NCBI GenBank assembly: GCA_002238555.1
Contig: MPMO01000014.1
Coordinates: forward strand, 22,327-86,326
Origin: Caldilineaceae bacterium bin34
Lineage (GTDB): Bacteria; Chloroflexota; Anaerolineae; Caldilineales; Caldilineaceae
DNA: 64,000 bases
Direction: 5' to 3'
Shown here: positions 55,421 through 63,931 of the stretch, in pieces
Numbering within the stretch: position 1 is the stretch's first letter
Layout of the letters: every line of letters starts with the position of its first letter
The notes under the pieces: generated by a model
Databases searched by the model: none
Seen by the model: the letters and a program-made list of their open reading frames with translations, nothing else
Told to the model about the DNA's origin: nothing
Position numbers and translations under genes: made by a program

Positions 55421-55848
55421 GCCTGGCCGGCAGGCTGCGCCGCGTGGCCGCGCGGCATCTCGAGCCCAATCGTCGGAGCATCCGGCTCCATGGAGCCTGG
55501 TTCGTCGCCGGTCACCGTGGCCTGTGCCGACTTCGGCTGCGTCCTGTACATTTGCCGCGTCGGACGGGAACGGTTGGACCGGTACGGCCACGGAACCCGC
55601 CGGCGCGCCGGGTGGCGGAGCCAACCATGGCCCGACTGTGCAAGTGTCGGGGCCTACCGACACCCCGTGAGAAAAAGGCGCCGGACTACACAGGAGCCAA
55701 CCGGGTAACCTGAACGCTCGACTCATTTCGGCGGCTGCGACGCAATACAGCTTTTGCGGGACGATCTCTTGAGCCAACAGAGCGGGTTCTGCCCGAAGGA
55801 GGGCGGCGACCAAACGACTTTGGCTGGCCCATCTCCCGATGCCGGCCT
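55421..55848. other. Intergenic region, 428 bp
   Basis: Convergent space between the thioredoxin-fold lipoprotein and the second NUDIX gene. No gene, terminator or repeat is identified. Confidence 0.4.
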
Positions 55849-56502
55849 CTACCGGCTTGCCGCGGCACGCCTCGAGCGATTGGTTGGATCGAAGTAGGGG
55901 GTGGAAAGATCCCCCCGTACGAGTTTGAACACTGCCGGCACACGCTTCTTGTGGCCTAGCGACAGGTCGGGCAGATTGTCCTCGGTGAAAAACCCCACCC
56001 CTGTCGTTTCCGGACCTGCGATGGGGCTTTGTTGGTCACCGATCTCGACCAACCAAACGCTGACGTAGATTTGCTGCTTGGCACGGCTCCTCCACAGACG
56101 CGAATCAAACACCCCGAGCAACTCCGTAGCTGTTCCCTGCACGCCTGTCTCCTCGCGAAGTTCCCGCTCCACCGATTCCGCCCATGTCTCACCAACTTCG
56201 GTCGCGCCGCCAGGCATGGCCCAAAGGCCATTGTCCTCGCGTTGGATGAGGAGGATATGCCCCTCCCGGAACACAGCCGCTTCGGCAGCGACAAAGGGGG
56301 TGGCATGCACCACAGACTCCCTGTACTCCTGCATTGCATCGGCCACAGCCCTCCCTTCGAGGACCGCCACCAACCGGGCGCTCAATGAACGAATCCTGCC
56401 GTACCGGTCCTTGTCGTAGTGGTCCTGGGCGAAGTGCAATCCCAGATCCGCGATGCTGCGCAACTCGTCCACTACGAGATACATCTCATCTGTTGCGTCC
56501 AT
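55849..56502 (-). CDS. NUDIX hydrolase with N-terminal Nudix_hydro_N-like domain
   Basis: 217 aa. Residues 1-70 form a helical N-terminal domain (DELRSIADLGLHFAQDHYDKDRYGRIR) of the type found in pyrophosphohydrolases. The Nudix box follows: GGATEVGE, then REEL-type RELREETG, matching the Gx5Ex7REuxEExGu spacing. Substrate unknown. The ATG at 56502 is chosen because AGAGGA lies 7 bp upstream; a GTG at 56532 would add ten residues. Confidence 0.9.
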   Translation of the reverse strand: MDATDEMYLVVDELRSIADLGLHFAQDHYDKDRYGRIRSLSARLVAVLEGRAVADAMQEYRESVVHATPFVAAEAAVFREGHILLIQREDNGLWAMPGGATEVGETWAESVERELREETGVQGTATELLGVFDSRLWRSRAKQQIYVSVWLVEIGDQQSPIAGPETTGVGFFTEDNLPDLSLGHKKRVPAVFKLVRGDLSTPYFDPTNRSRRAAASR

Positions 56503-56563
56503 GCCATTCCTCTGTTGCAGGCGGTCGGACACCGTAGCCGTTCAGGTACCGAGGCCGGGACGG

Positions 56564-56581
56564 CCGCCGGCATGCCGGCGG
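56564..56581. repeat. 18-bp perfect palindrome
   Basis: CCGCCGGCATGCCGGCGG is perfectly self-complementary and lies between the NUDIX start and the sugar-transferase stop, on the 3' side of the polysaccharide operon. It could form a GC hairpin ending that transcript or be an operator for NUDIX; there is no T-run. Confidence 0.4.
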
Positions 56582-56658
56582 CGGGTGCAAAGCCAACCCA
56601 TCGTGGAAGCTGCTTCAGGGTGTTCCAAATTCAATCCCCGCCCCCGACACCTTGCCGT

Positions 56659-58068
56659 TCAGTAGGCGCCGCGGCCCCTGACCACCACTGCGATCGTCCG
56701 CCACATGATCTGGAGATCCAGCCACAGGGAATGGTTCTGGATGTAGTAGATGTCGTCCTCCGTGTGGAGGTGCATCGGCTTGTCGCTGCGGCCGGTCACC
56801 TGCCACCAGCCGGTCATGCCCTGGGGCACGGCAAAGCGCTTCAGCTGCCAGGGCTTGTACTTGTCCACCAACCAGGGAAGCTCCGGGCGCGGTCCCACCA
56901 GGCTCATCTCGCCCTTGAGCACGTTCCAGAGATTGGGAAGCTCGTCCACGCTGTACTTGCGGATGAACCGTCCCACACGCGTCACCCTCGGATCATCGCG
57001 TTGTTTGTGGATGACGTTGCCGGCCTCGTCCGTCTCGTTCACGTCTTCCTGCAAGGCCTCGGCTCCCACCCTCATGGAACGCAACTTGAGCATGCGGAAG
57101 GGCTCGCGGTTCTCGCCCACGCGATCCGTCCAGTAGAAGACCGGTCCCCGATCCTCCAGCCAAATGGCCGCAGCCACCACCGCCAGCAGCGGCGCGGCGC
57201 ACACCACCAACAGGGCACCCAGCAGCAGGTCGACGACTCTCTTGACCACTCGCTGGAATCCGTCAATGGCGGGTTCCCGCAGGCCAATCACCGGGATGCC
57301 TCCCAAGGTATCCACCGTGAAGTTGAAGAAGGCTGTGTCGAAGTAGTCTGGAACAACATGCACGTTGACCGGCAGCTCGGACAGTTCGGAAATCAGCCTT
57401 GCAATGCGGCTGTATTCCCAGCGGGGCAGCGCGATCACAATCGAACGAATGCGGTACCCCGTGACGACACCCGTCACATTACTAATGGTACCCAAAATTC
57501 CGATCCCTGGCAGCGGTTCCGAAGCTGTTGAATCCCGGACCGGTTCGTCGTCCAGGAAACCGGCCAGCTCCAAGCCGGGCCAAGAGGCGTTGATGAACTC
57601 CCGGGCGAAGTTGACACCGATGTCTCCTGCCCCAAGGACCAGGATCCGGTTGACACCGTGCGTTCGCTCCTGCCGCAGCCGCAGCCAGCGGTGCCACAGC
57701 CGCAGGACGATCCGATAGCCCCAGATCAGAATGGCCGCAATTCCGATCTGGACGATGAAAACCCCGCGCGGCAGGACGCCTCCCGACAAATACAACAGGC
57801 CGGCCAGCATCAGCCCGGCCAGGACGCTTGCCATGAACACCCGCTGGCCCTCCTGGCTCCAGCGAATGCCCTTGCTCGGGTTGTAGACATCGAGCACCAA
57901 AAAGGCCAGCAGCCAGCACAAGCCCAGCTGAAGATGCAGCCCAGGCGTGGCCAATACCCCGCGGTCCGTCAACAGCGGCGCAATCCACAGGGCCGCCTGG
58001 TACAGCAATCCGTCCAGCAGGAACAGGATCGCCATGTAGTTGGCGGAAAATCGTTTCAGCAAGGCCAA
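56659..58068 (-). CDS. Polyprenyl-phosphate sugar-1-phosphate transferase (WbaP/WcaJ-type)
   Basis: 469 aa. Four N-terminal membrane helices (about 10-30, 45-62, 78-98, 105-125), a cytoplasmic CoA-binding-like Rossmann domain (NRILVLGAGDIGVNFARE) and the C-terminal bacterial sugar transferase domain. The latter has VKRVVDLLLGALLVV, RVGENREPFRMLKLRSMR, KYSVDELPNLWNVLKGEMSLVGPRPELPWLVDKY. It starts exopolysaccharide synthesis by moving a sugar phosphate to undecaprenyl phosphate. The glycosyltransferase upstream is in the same operon. Confidence 0.95.
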   Translation of the reverse strand: MALLKRFSANYMAILFLLDGLLYQAALWIAPLLTDRGVLATPGLHLQLGLCWLLAFLVLDVYNPSKGIRWSQEGQRVFMASVLAGLMLAGLLYLSGGVLPRGVFIVQIGIAAILIWGYRIVLRLWHRWLRLRQERTHGVNRILVLGAGDIGVNFAREFINASWPGLELAGFLDDEPVRDSTASEPLPGIGILGTISNVTGVVTGYRIRSIVIALPRWEYSRIARLISELSELPVNVHVVPDYFDTAFFNFTVDTLGGIPVIGLREPAIDGFQRVVKRVVDLLLGALLVVCAAPLLAVVAAAIWLEDRGPVFYWTDRVGENREPFRMLKLRSMRVGAEALQEDVNETDEAGNVIHKQRDDPRVTRVGRFIRKYSVDELPNLWNVLKGEMSLVGPRPELPWLVDKYKPWQLKRFAVPQGMTGWWQVTGRSDKPMHLHTEDDIYYIQNHSLWLDLQIMWRTIAVVVRGRGAY

Positions 58069-58162
58069 ATACCGGGAGGTGCCACTGGATCAACTCCGAT
58101 ACGGGCGCGGACCGGCACAACCGTCGCTGCGGCACGCAGCTGAACCGATCGCAGTCCCACTG

Positions 58163-58942
58163 TCATTGTGACAGACGAAATCGCAACCCCAAACGCTGGA
58201 GCACTACTCGGCCAAGGAACTGGGGATTGCCCACCAGATACCGACGCCACAAACGGCCGGGCTCGATCAGCAGCCGGGCCAGCCACTCAAGCCCGTTGTC
58301 CGTCATCCAGCGCGGACCACGCGCCAGTCTTCCGGAGACGTAGTCGAGCACGGCACCGCCGGCCAGTGCAACCCTCACATCCAGTCGGTGACGGTTGTCG
58401 GCCAGCCACCGTTCCTGCAGCGGCATGCCGAAGGCTGTAATCAGGATATCGGGCCTCGCGGCATTGATGGCCTCGATCACCCGGCGGTTGTCGTTGGATT
58501 CAGGCCCGTGATCGAAATAGCCGTGGTGACAGCCGACGATGTTCAGTCGGCCGTGGCGTTCCCGCAGTCTGAGGGCAGCCTCCTGGGCCACCCCGGGCTT
58601 GGCACCCAGAAGGAACATGGTGAAGCCTTCAAGTTCGGCGAAGGCTGCCAACTGCCAGATCCAGTCCGCATAGGTAATACGGGCGGGCAGCCGGCCACCC
58701 AACAGGCGCGCGGCCAATTGAACACCGGCCCCGTCACAGACCACCAGATCCACACGGTTCAGGTATCGGTGCAGCCACGCATGTCGGCATGCCAAATTCA
58801 GGGCATGCACGTTCACGTGCAGGAACGTTGTCTGGCCCTTGGCCCGTACAGCATCCGCGATGTGACCGTGCAACTCTGGCACAGTCAGCGGATCCACGTT
58901 GATGCCCAGCACCGCAACGCCTTCCGCCCGGATACCCGACAC
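58163..58942 (-). CDS. WecG/TagA/CpsF-family glycosyltransferase
   Basis: 259 aa. Family blocks: FLHVNVHALNLACRHAWLHRYLNRVDLVVCDGAGVQLAARLL, then AKPGVAQEAALRLRERHGRLNIVGCHHGYF and ITAFGMPLQERWLADNRHRLDVRVALAGGAVLDYVSGRLARGPRWMTDNGLEWLARLL. It transfers N-acetylmannosaminuronic acid or a related sugar to a lipid-linked acceptor. It is upstream of and probably co-transcribed with the polyprenyl-phosphate transferase (94 bp apart). Confidence 0.94.
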   Translation of the reverse strand: MSGIRAEGVAVLGINVDPLTVPELHGHIADAVRAKGQTTFLHVNVHALNLACRHAWLHRYLNRVDLVVCDGAGVQLAARLLGGRLPARITYADWIWQLAAFAELEGFTMFLLGAKPGVAQEAALRLRERHGRLNIVGCHHGYFDHGPESNDNRRVIEAINAARPDILITAFGMPLQERWLADNRHRLDVRVALAGGAVLDYVSGRLARGPRWMTDNGLEWLARLLIEPGRLWRRYLVGNPQFLGRVVLQRLGLRFRLSQ

Positions 58943-59058
58943 GGCCGACCTTCCCGATAGGCAAAGGCCGGAAACGCTACCTGAACGTCCCCGGCCTATT
59001 CAAGACACTTGTCAGCGAAATAACCGCAGTCGCAACAGGGGGTCGCGCACCGCAGCGG

Positions 59059-61614
59059 TTAGCTGTCCCGGCGGCGATAGGTGCGACGGCGTCCCCCGGA
59101 ACCGCCCCGGTCGGAACCGCCCCGGTCGGAACCACCCCGGTCGGAACCGCGCCCGCGGCCGCCGTCCCGGTCCCGGCCGTGGTCGTCGCGGTAGCTGCCG
59201 CCGCGGAATCCGCCGCGCCCGTTGCCGCCGCGGAAGTCGTCCCCGCCGCCGCGGGGTCCCTCGTCGTTCCGGTCGCTGCCCCGGTATCCACCGCGCGATC
59301 CCCGATCGTTGCGGTCCCGGTCCCAGTCTCGATCGCGTCCCCGGCCACCCCGGTCGAAGTTGCGATCCCGATCGAAACCACCACGGTCCCGGCCGGGTCC
59401 GCGATCCCGGAAGCCGCCGCCGTCGCGCCGACCGCCGCGACCGCCGCCGCCGCGCCCGGGGCTGTCGTCCGCCTGGGCCTCTTCCAGCGACATGTCCAGC
59501 AACACGGCCTTGCGACTCATCCGGATCTTGCCGTCGGGTGTGATGCCCGTGACCATGGCCGTCAGCTCATCGCCAACCTGACCAATTTCCCCGGCTTCGC
59601 CAACCCGATAGTCGGCCAGCTGGCTGATGTGGATCAGTCCGGTCTGCTGCCCGATGATGTCGACAAAGAGGCCGAAGTCGGCCACGCGCGACACCTTGCC
59701 GGTGTATTCCTTGCCCAGTTCCACCTCTTCGGTAAGTTCGGACACCTTGGCAAACGCAACGTCCGCCTTGGTGCCTTCGCCCGAGATGATGACGATCCCC
59801 TTGCCGTCCTCCTCGTTGACTTCGATGCGTACGTCGAACTCGTCCTGCAGCCCGCGGATCACCTTGCCGCCGGGGCCAATCAGGCCACCGATCTGATCCT
59901 GCTTGATCTCAAGCGTGCGGATGCGCGGCGCAAACTCGTTCAGGTCGGAGCGCGGTTCCGGAATGACCTGGAGCATCTCGTCCAGGATGTGCAGCCGGGC
60001 CCGACGCGCCTGGGCCAGGGCCTCTTGCAGGATGTTGAAGTCCAGCCCCTCGATCTTGATGTCCATCTGCAGGGCGGTGATCCCGTTGTCGGTACCGGCC
60101 ACCTTGAAGTCCATGTCGCCCAGGTGATCCTCAAGGCCCTGAATGTCGGTCAGGACCTGGTAGCGCCCGGTGCCCGCCTCCTGGATCAGTCCCATGGCCA
60201 CACCGGCCACCGGCTTGCTGATCGGCACGCCGGCATCCATCAGCGACAGCGTGCTGGCACAGACGGAGGCCATGCTGGTGGAACCGTTGCTGCTCATGCA
60301 CTCGGACACCAGGCGGAGGGTGTAGGGGAAGTCGTCCGGCACCACGCCCGCCACGGCGCGTTCCGCCAGGGCCCCGTGGCCAATCTCCCGCCGTCGGGGA
60401 CCGCGCATCATGTAGGCCTCGCCCGTCGAGTAGGGCGGGAAGTTGTAGTGGTGCATGTAGGTCTTCTCGTCCTCGCCCTCGTAGAACGAGTCCATGCGCT
60501 GGGCGTCGGAAGGCGTGCCCAGCGTGACCACGGTCAGGACCTGGGTTTCGCCCCGCTGGAACAGACCGCTGCCGTGGACCCTGGGAATGCGGCCCACCTG
60601 CACCGAAATCGGACGGACGGAGGTGGTATCCCTGCCGTCACTGCGGATGCCCTGATCCAGGATACGCTGGCGCACAGCCTTCTTGACCGTGCCGCTGAAG
60701 GCCTCGCCGACCGTACCCTTGTTGAACTCGGATGCCTCGTCGGCCAGTTCCCCTTCCAGCGAGTCCTGCACCTGCTGCTTAAGAGCTGTGATGCCGGCAT
60801 CGTAGGCGGCCCGATCCGGGTTGTCGGCAATCAGGCCGTCGACCCCCATGGAGACGATTTCGGAGACGCGCTCCACAACCGGCTCCGGAACCGTGAACAG
60901 CTTGTAGTCCTTGAACTTGGGTTTGCCGAGCTCACGCTGCATGTCGCCGATCACGTCAATCAGCGGCTGCATGGCATCGTGCGACAGCCGCAGCGCCTCC
61001 AGCATGACATCCTCCGACACCTGGTCGGCACCGGCTTCGACCATGAGGATGTTGTCGCGTGTGCCGGCCACCTGCAGGTTGAGCCGGCTTTCCTGTATTT
61101 GGGAATGGGTCGGATTGACGACCAGTTCGTCGTCAATCAGGCCAATCGTGACGGCTGCCACCGGTTCCTGGAAGTCAATGTCGCTGATCGACAGGGCCGC
61201 GGACGCGGCCGTGATGGCCAGGGGCGCCATCAGGGTCTCGCCGTCGCAGCCCAGCGGCGAGAGCACAATCTGCACGGGGTTGCGGAACCCCTTCGGGAAC
61301 AGGGGCCGCAGGGGGCGGTCCGTCAGCCGACACAGCAATATGGCCGTCTCGCTGGGACGCCCCTCCCGCCGAAAGAAGCTGCCGGGGATGCGGCCGGCCG
61401 CGTACATCCGTTCCTCGAAATCCACCGTCAGCGGGAAGAAGTCGATGCCTTCCCTTACCTCGCGGCTCATCGTCGCCGAAGCGAACACCACCGTGTCGTC
61501 CGTCCTGGCCGTCACCGCGCCGCCGGCCTGTTGGGCCAGCACTCCGGTTTCCAGGATCAATTTCCGACCACCTACTTCGGCCGTGAACACGGACGATCCA
61601 TCAAACATCTGCAT
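59059..61614 (-). CDS. pnp: Polyribonucleotide nucleotidyltransferase with long Arg/Gly/Asp-rich tail
   Basis: 851 aa, compared with about 700 for the usual enzyme. Phosphorolytic 3'-5' RNA degradation and tailing. Two RNase PH-like domains, the KH domain (QIGGLIGPGGKVIRGLQDEF, GPGG loop) and the S1 domain (TGKVSRVADFGLFVDIIGQQTGLIH) are intact. The last 137 residues (about 715-851) are a low-complexity RGG-like tail rich in Arg, Gly and Asp, with three GGSDR units at the end. AGGTGA lies 5 bp upstream of the ATG. It follows rpsO, from which it is separated by a terminator. Confidence 0.97.
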   Translation of the reverse strand: MQMFDGSSVFTAEVGGRKLILETGVLAQQAGGAVTARTDDTVVFASATMSREVREGIDFFPLTVDFEERMYAAGRIPGSFFRREGRPSETAILLCRLTDRPLRPLFPKGFRNPVQIVLSPLGCDGETLMAPLAITAASAALSISDIDFQEPVAAVTIGLIDDELVVNPTHSQIQESRLNLQVAGTRDNILMVEAGADQVSEDVMLEALRLSHDAMQPLIDVIGDMQRELGKPKFKDYKLFTVPEPVVERVSEIVSMGVDGLIADNPDRAAYDAGITALKQQVQDSLEGELADEASEFNKGTVGEAFSGTVKKAVRQRILDQGIRSDGRDTTSVRPISVQVGRIPRVHGSGLFQRGETQVLTVVTLGTPSDAQRMDSFYEGEDEKTYMHHYNFPPYSTGEAYMMRGPRRREIGHGALAERAVAGVVPDDFPYTLRLVSECMSSNGSTSMASVCASTLSLMDAGVPISKPVAGVAMGLIQEAGTGRYQVLTDIQGLEDHLGDMDFKVAGTDNGITALQMDIKIEGLDFNILQEALAQARRARLHILDEMLQVIPEPRSDLNEFAPRIRTLEIKQDQIGGLIGPGGKVIRGLQDEFDVRIEVNEEDGKGIVIISGEGTKADVAFAKVSELTEEVELGKEYTGKVSRVADFGLFVDIIGQQTGLIHISQLADYRVGEAGEIGQVGDELTAMVTGITPDGKIRMSRKAVLLDMSLEEAQADDSPGRGGGGRGGRRDGGGFRDRGPGRDRGGFDRDRNFDRGGRGRDRDWDRDRNDRGSRGGYRGSDRNDEGPRGGGDDFRGGNGRGGFRGGSYRDDHGRDRDGGRGRGSDRGGSDRGGSDRGGSGGRRRTYRRRDS
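59098..59142 (-). repeat. Three 15-bp tandem repeats in the pnp tail
   Basis: Three consecutive units of 15 bp, the first two identical and the third with one change, encode the repeated GGSDR pentapeptide of the PNPase tail. Slipped-strand mispairing could change copy number. Confidence 0.85.
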
Positions 61615-61629
61615 ATTTCACCTCAATGC

Positions 61630-61694
61630 AAAAAAAAAAACGCATGCCGCTCCGTCCCCCAGCGCGGCATCCGGCCGCGCCTGGACTGGCATGC
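61630..61694 (-). terminator. Terminator between rpsO and pnp
   Basis: Outer stem GCATGCC (61694-61688) with GGCATGC (61648-61642) and a nested inner stem GCGCGGC (61680-61674) with GCCGCGC (61668-61662), then a run of 11 T residues (61640-61630). A classic Rho-independent structure in the rpsO-pnp intercistronic region. In many bacteria partial readthrough here sets the rpsO to pnp ratio. Confidence 0.85.
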
Positions 61695-61828
61695 AAAAGA
61701 AAATCGAACAAGGGGCTAAGCAAGAACGCGGACAAGCCCCGCGCGCACCAAAGGTGCCCGGGCTGCCTCGCGCAGGCGTTCACGGACCATGGTCCGCAGC
61801 CTGAATTGGGGATGTTGGGAAAGGGGCG

Positions 61829-62098
61829 CTACTTGCGCAACCCCAGACGATCAATCAAGGTGGCGTAGCGCTGCACATCCTTCTTGCGCAGATAGGCCAG
61901 ATGCCGCCTACGCTGGCCGACCAGCTTGAGCAGGCCCCGGCGCGACCCTTCGTCATGGGTGTGCGCCTTCAGGTGCCCGAGCATATCCTCGATACGGCGC
62001 GTCAGCAGCGCAATCTGGACTTCCGGCGAGCCTGTGTCGGACTCGTTGATGCGGAACTCCCGCGTAATCCTCTGTTTTTCCGTCTTGGATATGGACAT
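61829..62098 (-). CDS. rpsO: 30S ribosomal protein S15
   Basis: 89 aa, exact family length. Binds 16S rRNA and nucleates assembly of the 30S central domain. [37 protein letters not shown] and [42 protein letters not shown] are canonical. The ATG at 62098 is preferred; the open frame before it lacks S15 similarity. Upstream of pnp as usual. Confidence 0.98.
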   Translation of the reverse strand: MSISKTEKQRITREFRINESDTGSPEVQIALLTRRIEDMLGHLKAHTHDEGSRRGLLKLVGQRRRHLAYLRKKDVQRYATLIDRLGLRK

Positions 62099-62280
62099 TG
62101 AGTGTCTCGTTACTCCCGCCAACCCGGCGTGCTTCTTGTTTTGCTTCCGTCTTGTTCGCAACCATGGTAGTCCAGTAGGCCGGCCATTGCAACAAAAGAC
62201 GACCACTTGAGACACTGGACCGGACTGACGGCGATCCCAACAGGCCGATGCCCAACCGAACCAGCCGCATCCTGCGGAGA

Positions 62281-62350
62281 AGCCACAACGGACCCAACCA
62301 AGCCCGCGGGCCGGGCCGTGTGGAAAGAAGCTTCAACCGTCGCCACCACC
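62281..62350. repeat. 70-bp direct repeat, copy 1
   Basis: Identical over 70 bp to 62395-62464, beginning AGCCACAACGGACCCAAC and ending GTCGCCACCACC. It lies upstream of rpsO on its coding strand. The 44-bp space between the copies is C-rich. No known insertion-sequence end or CRISPR feature is attached. Confidence 0.9.
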
Positions 62351-62357
62351 CCACGAG

Positions 62358-62386
62358 CCCACCCCCACCCCACCCCCCCCGCACCC
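62358..62386 (-). repeat. G-quadruplex-prone motif in the repeat spacer
   Basis: On the minus strand five runs of three or more G (complement of CCC at 62358-62360, CCCCC at 62362-62366, CCCC at 62368-62371, CCCCCCCC at 62373-62380 and CCC at 62384-62386) are separated by one to three bases. This matches the G3+N1-7 quadruplex rule. On the minus strand it lies about 260 bp upstream of rpsO and could affect promoter or leader structure. Confidence 0.6.
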
Positions 62387-62394
62387 GGGGAAAA

Positions 62395-62464
62395 AGCCAC
62401 AACGGACCCAACCAAGCCCGCGGGCCGGGCCGTGTGGAAAGAAGCTTCAACCGTCGCCACCACC
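62395..62464. repeat. 70-bp direct repeat, copy 2
   Basis: Second perfect copy; copy starts are 114 bp apart. It ends 22 bp before the secreted-protein gene's stop at 62487. A recent tandem duplication is the simplest origin. Confidence 0.9.
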
Positions 62465-62486
62465 GCTTCCGCGCGCCCTTCCCGGA

Positions 62487-63566
62487 TTACTGGTAGATGA
62501 TTAGGTCCGGAGGCTGGTCCAGGCCCTGCACCTCTTCCGGTGTCATGACCGGTATGTCGTAGTGGAAGAACAGCTTCAGGGCGGGCCGCTCCGACGGTGC
62601 CGGCAATGCAAACCGCCTATAACCGCTCAACTTGGCCGCGGTATAACCGAAGCCATCCATGTCCACCGACAATTCGACAGCGTCGTAGTTCTCAATCACT
62701 TCCCGGTCGTGCAGCATCCGCTTCGCGAATTGGTGCACCATTAGGATCTTGGGAGGCAACTCCGCCTCCGCGACGAGGGTCGCGAGGTAGTGTTGTACCT
62801 CGTTTATCTGGGCACCGGTGAGAAAGCCGAGGGCCTTTCCCGGGCCAATCCCCAACGGCTCCGTGGCGAACTCCGGGTCCAGCGCAATATGCACGAAGGG
62901 CTCTCTGAGGAAGGGTTCGAGCAGTTTGACCTCCGCCAGCGGGTCGCTCCAACCAATCTGCGTGTCGAGGAAGATCAGCATGTCGTGCTCCCGGGCAGTC
63001 TCGACGTACTCGCCGATGCGCTCGTGGGAGAGCCGATAAAGCCAGGTGCCGTCCCGCGTCGTGCCTGCCTGGGCCACGCCTGTAATCAGGTGGAAGGCCG
63101 GAACAGCACCACGCGGCCCGTTCAGCCGATCATAGTGCTCCGCCCAGACGGCGACACGCTCGGCCACAACCGCCGGGGTGCCGTGACCCAGCACCCCCAT
63201 TATCGGTACCCCGGGGTGTCCGTAGAACGAGACAATCTGGGCAGGTTCGGGCGCGTGCGCCGGGCGCCACAACGGCTCTGTCAGCTGGGAGGCGGGGAAC
63301 CTGGGAGCCGGCCTTTGGCCCTGCACATCATTCTTGCCGGGATCCAAGTGCACATCAATTTGCGGCAACCCGACCGGGGTAATCGGCACGCCTTCCTGCG
63401 CGGCGACCGGTACCCCTCCCCACACCAGGACCGCAGCGACCGCCAGTACCAAGGCCATTGCATAGCCCCCTGCGCGCTTCCCGGCGTATGGACACCCCAA
63501 ACGCTTCGCAAGTCGCCGCGGTTTGCTCCCCACGGCCGGGATCGGAGCTTGTGGAGTCCTTCTCAT
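62487..63566 (-). CDS. Conserved secreted protein of unknown function
   Basis: 359 aa from the ATG at 63566. A basic segment (PRRLAKRLG...GKRAGGY) leads to the hydrophobic AMALVLAVAAVLVWGGVPVAAQ, an export signal with cleavage after VAAQ. A second ATG at 63458 has an AGGGGG ribosome-binding site but lacks the basic residues. Mature part: IVSFYGHPGVPIMGVLGHG, FHLITGVAQAGTTRDGTW, MLIFLDTQIGWSDPL, VHIALDPEFA, EVIENYDAVELSVDMDGFGYT. Alternating strands and helices suggest a TIM-barrel-like fold; function unknown. Confidence 0.75.
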   Translation of the reverse strand: MRRTPQAPIPAVGSKPRRLAKRLGCPYAGKRAGGYAMALVLAVAAVLVWGGVPVAAQEGVPITPVGLPQIDVHLDPGKNDVQGQRPAPRFPASQLTEPLWRPAHAPEPAQIVSFYGHPGVPIMGVLGHGTPAVVAERVAVWAEHYDRLNGPRGAVPAFHLITGVAQAGTTRDGTWLYRLSHERIGEYVETAREHDMLIFLDTQIGWSDPLAEVKLLEPFLREPFVHIALDPEFATEPLGIGPGKALGFLTGAQINEVQHYLATLVAEAELPPKILMVHQFAKRMLHDREVIENYDAVELSVDMDGFGYTAAKLSGYRRFALPAPSERPALKLFFHYDIPVMTPEEVQGLDQPPDLIIYQ

Positions 63567-63881
63567 CGGGCGATGTCGCAGATCAGGGCTGACCACCCTG
63601 CAAGTGCGCCCCTCCGGTAGCGGCTGATCGTGTGGAACGGCAATCCTCGGGGCGTCCACGGAGTTCGGGCATACCGGACTCGCGTTCCCGACATAGGGGA
63701 TGCTGTCCGACCGCGAGCAGAGCATTGAAGACATGACCGGGTCCAGATGATGTGAGCAACGACGCAGCGAGACCCCAACATGACCGGCAGGTATGTGCCG
63801 GGCAAGCCGGTCGGTAAGAGGGGCTTACCGAAACCCTGGCGGTCTTGCGGACCCACAGGCGTCCTACCATGTAATACCAAT

Positions 63882-63902
63882 CCAGTATAGTATAGATACT
63901 GG
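63882..63902. repeat. 21-bp imperfect palindrome ahead of the right-hand gene
   Basis: CCAGTAT (63882-63888) and ATACTGG (63896-63902) are complementary with a 7-base loop. Its position 30 bp before the last ORF fits an operator or the terminal repeat of a mobile element. Confidence 0.35.
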
Positions 63903-63931
63903 ATTTCGCGGTTGTGAAGGGAGGGTGTGCC

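Noticed and set aside
59098..59142. CRISPR-like array
   Set aside because: Repeats are contiguous, 15 bp, in frame with pnp, and lack spacers.
59179..61719. Plus-strand ORF of 846 codons antisense to pnp
   Set aside because: pnp has unambiguous domain motifs on the other strand; the plus-strand frame is long only because of codon bias.
62281..62464. CRISPR array or IS terminal repeats
   Set aside because: Only two 70-bp copies in direct orientation, no cas genes, no transposase and no target duplication seen.
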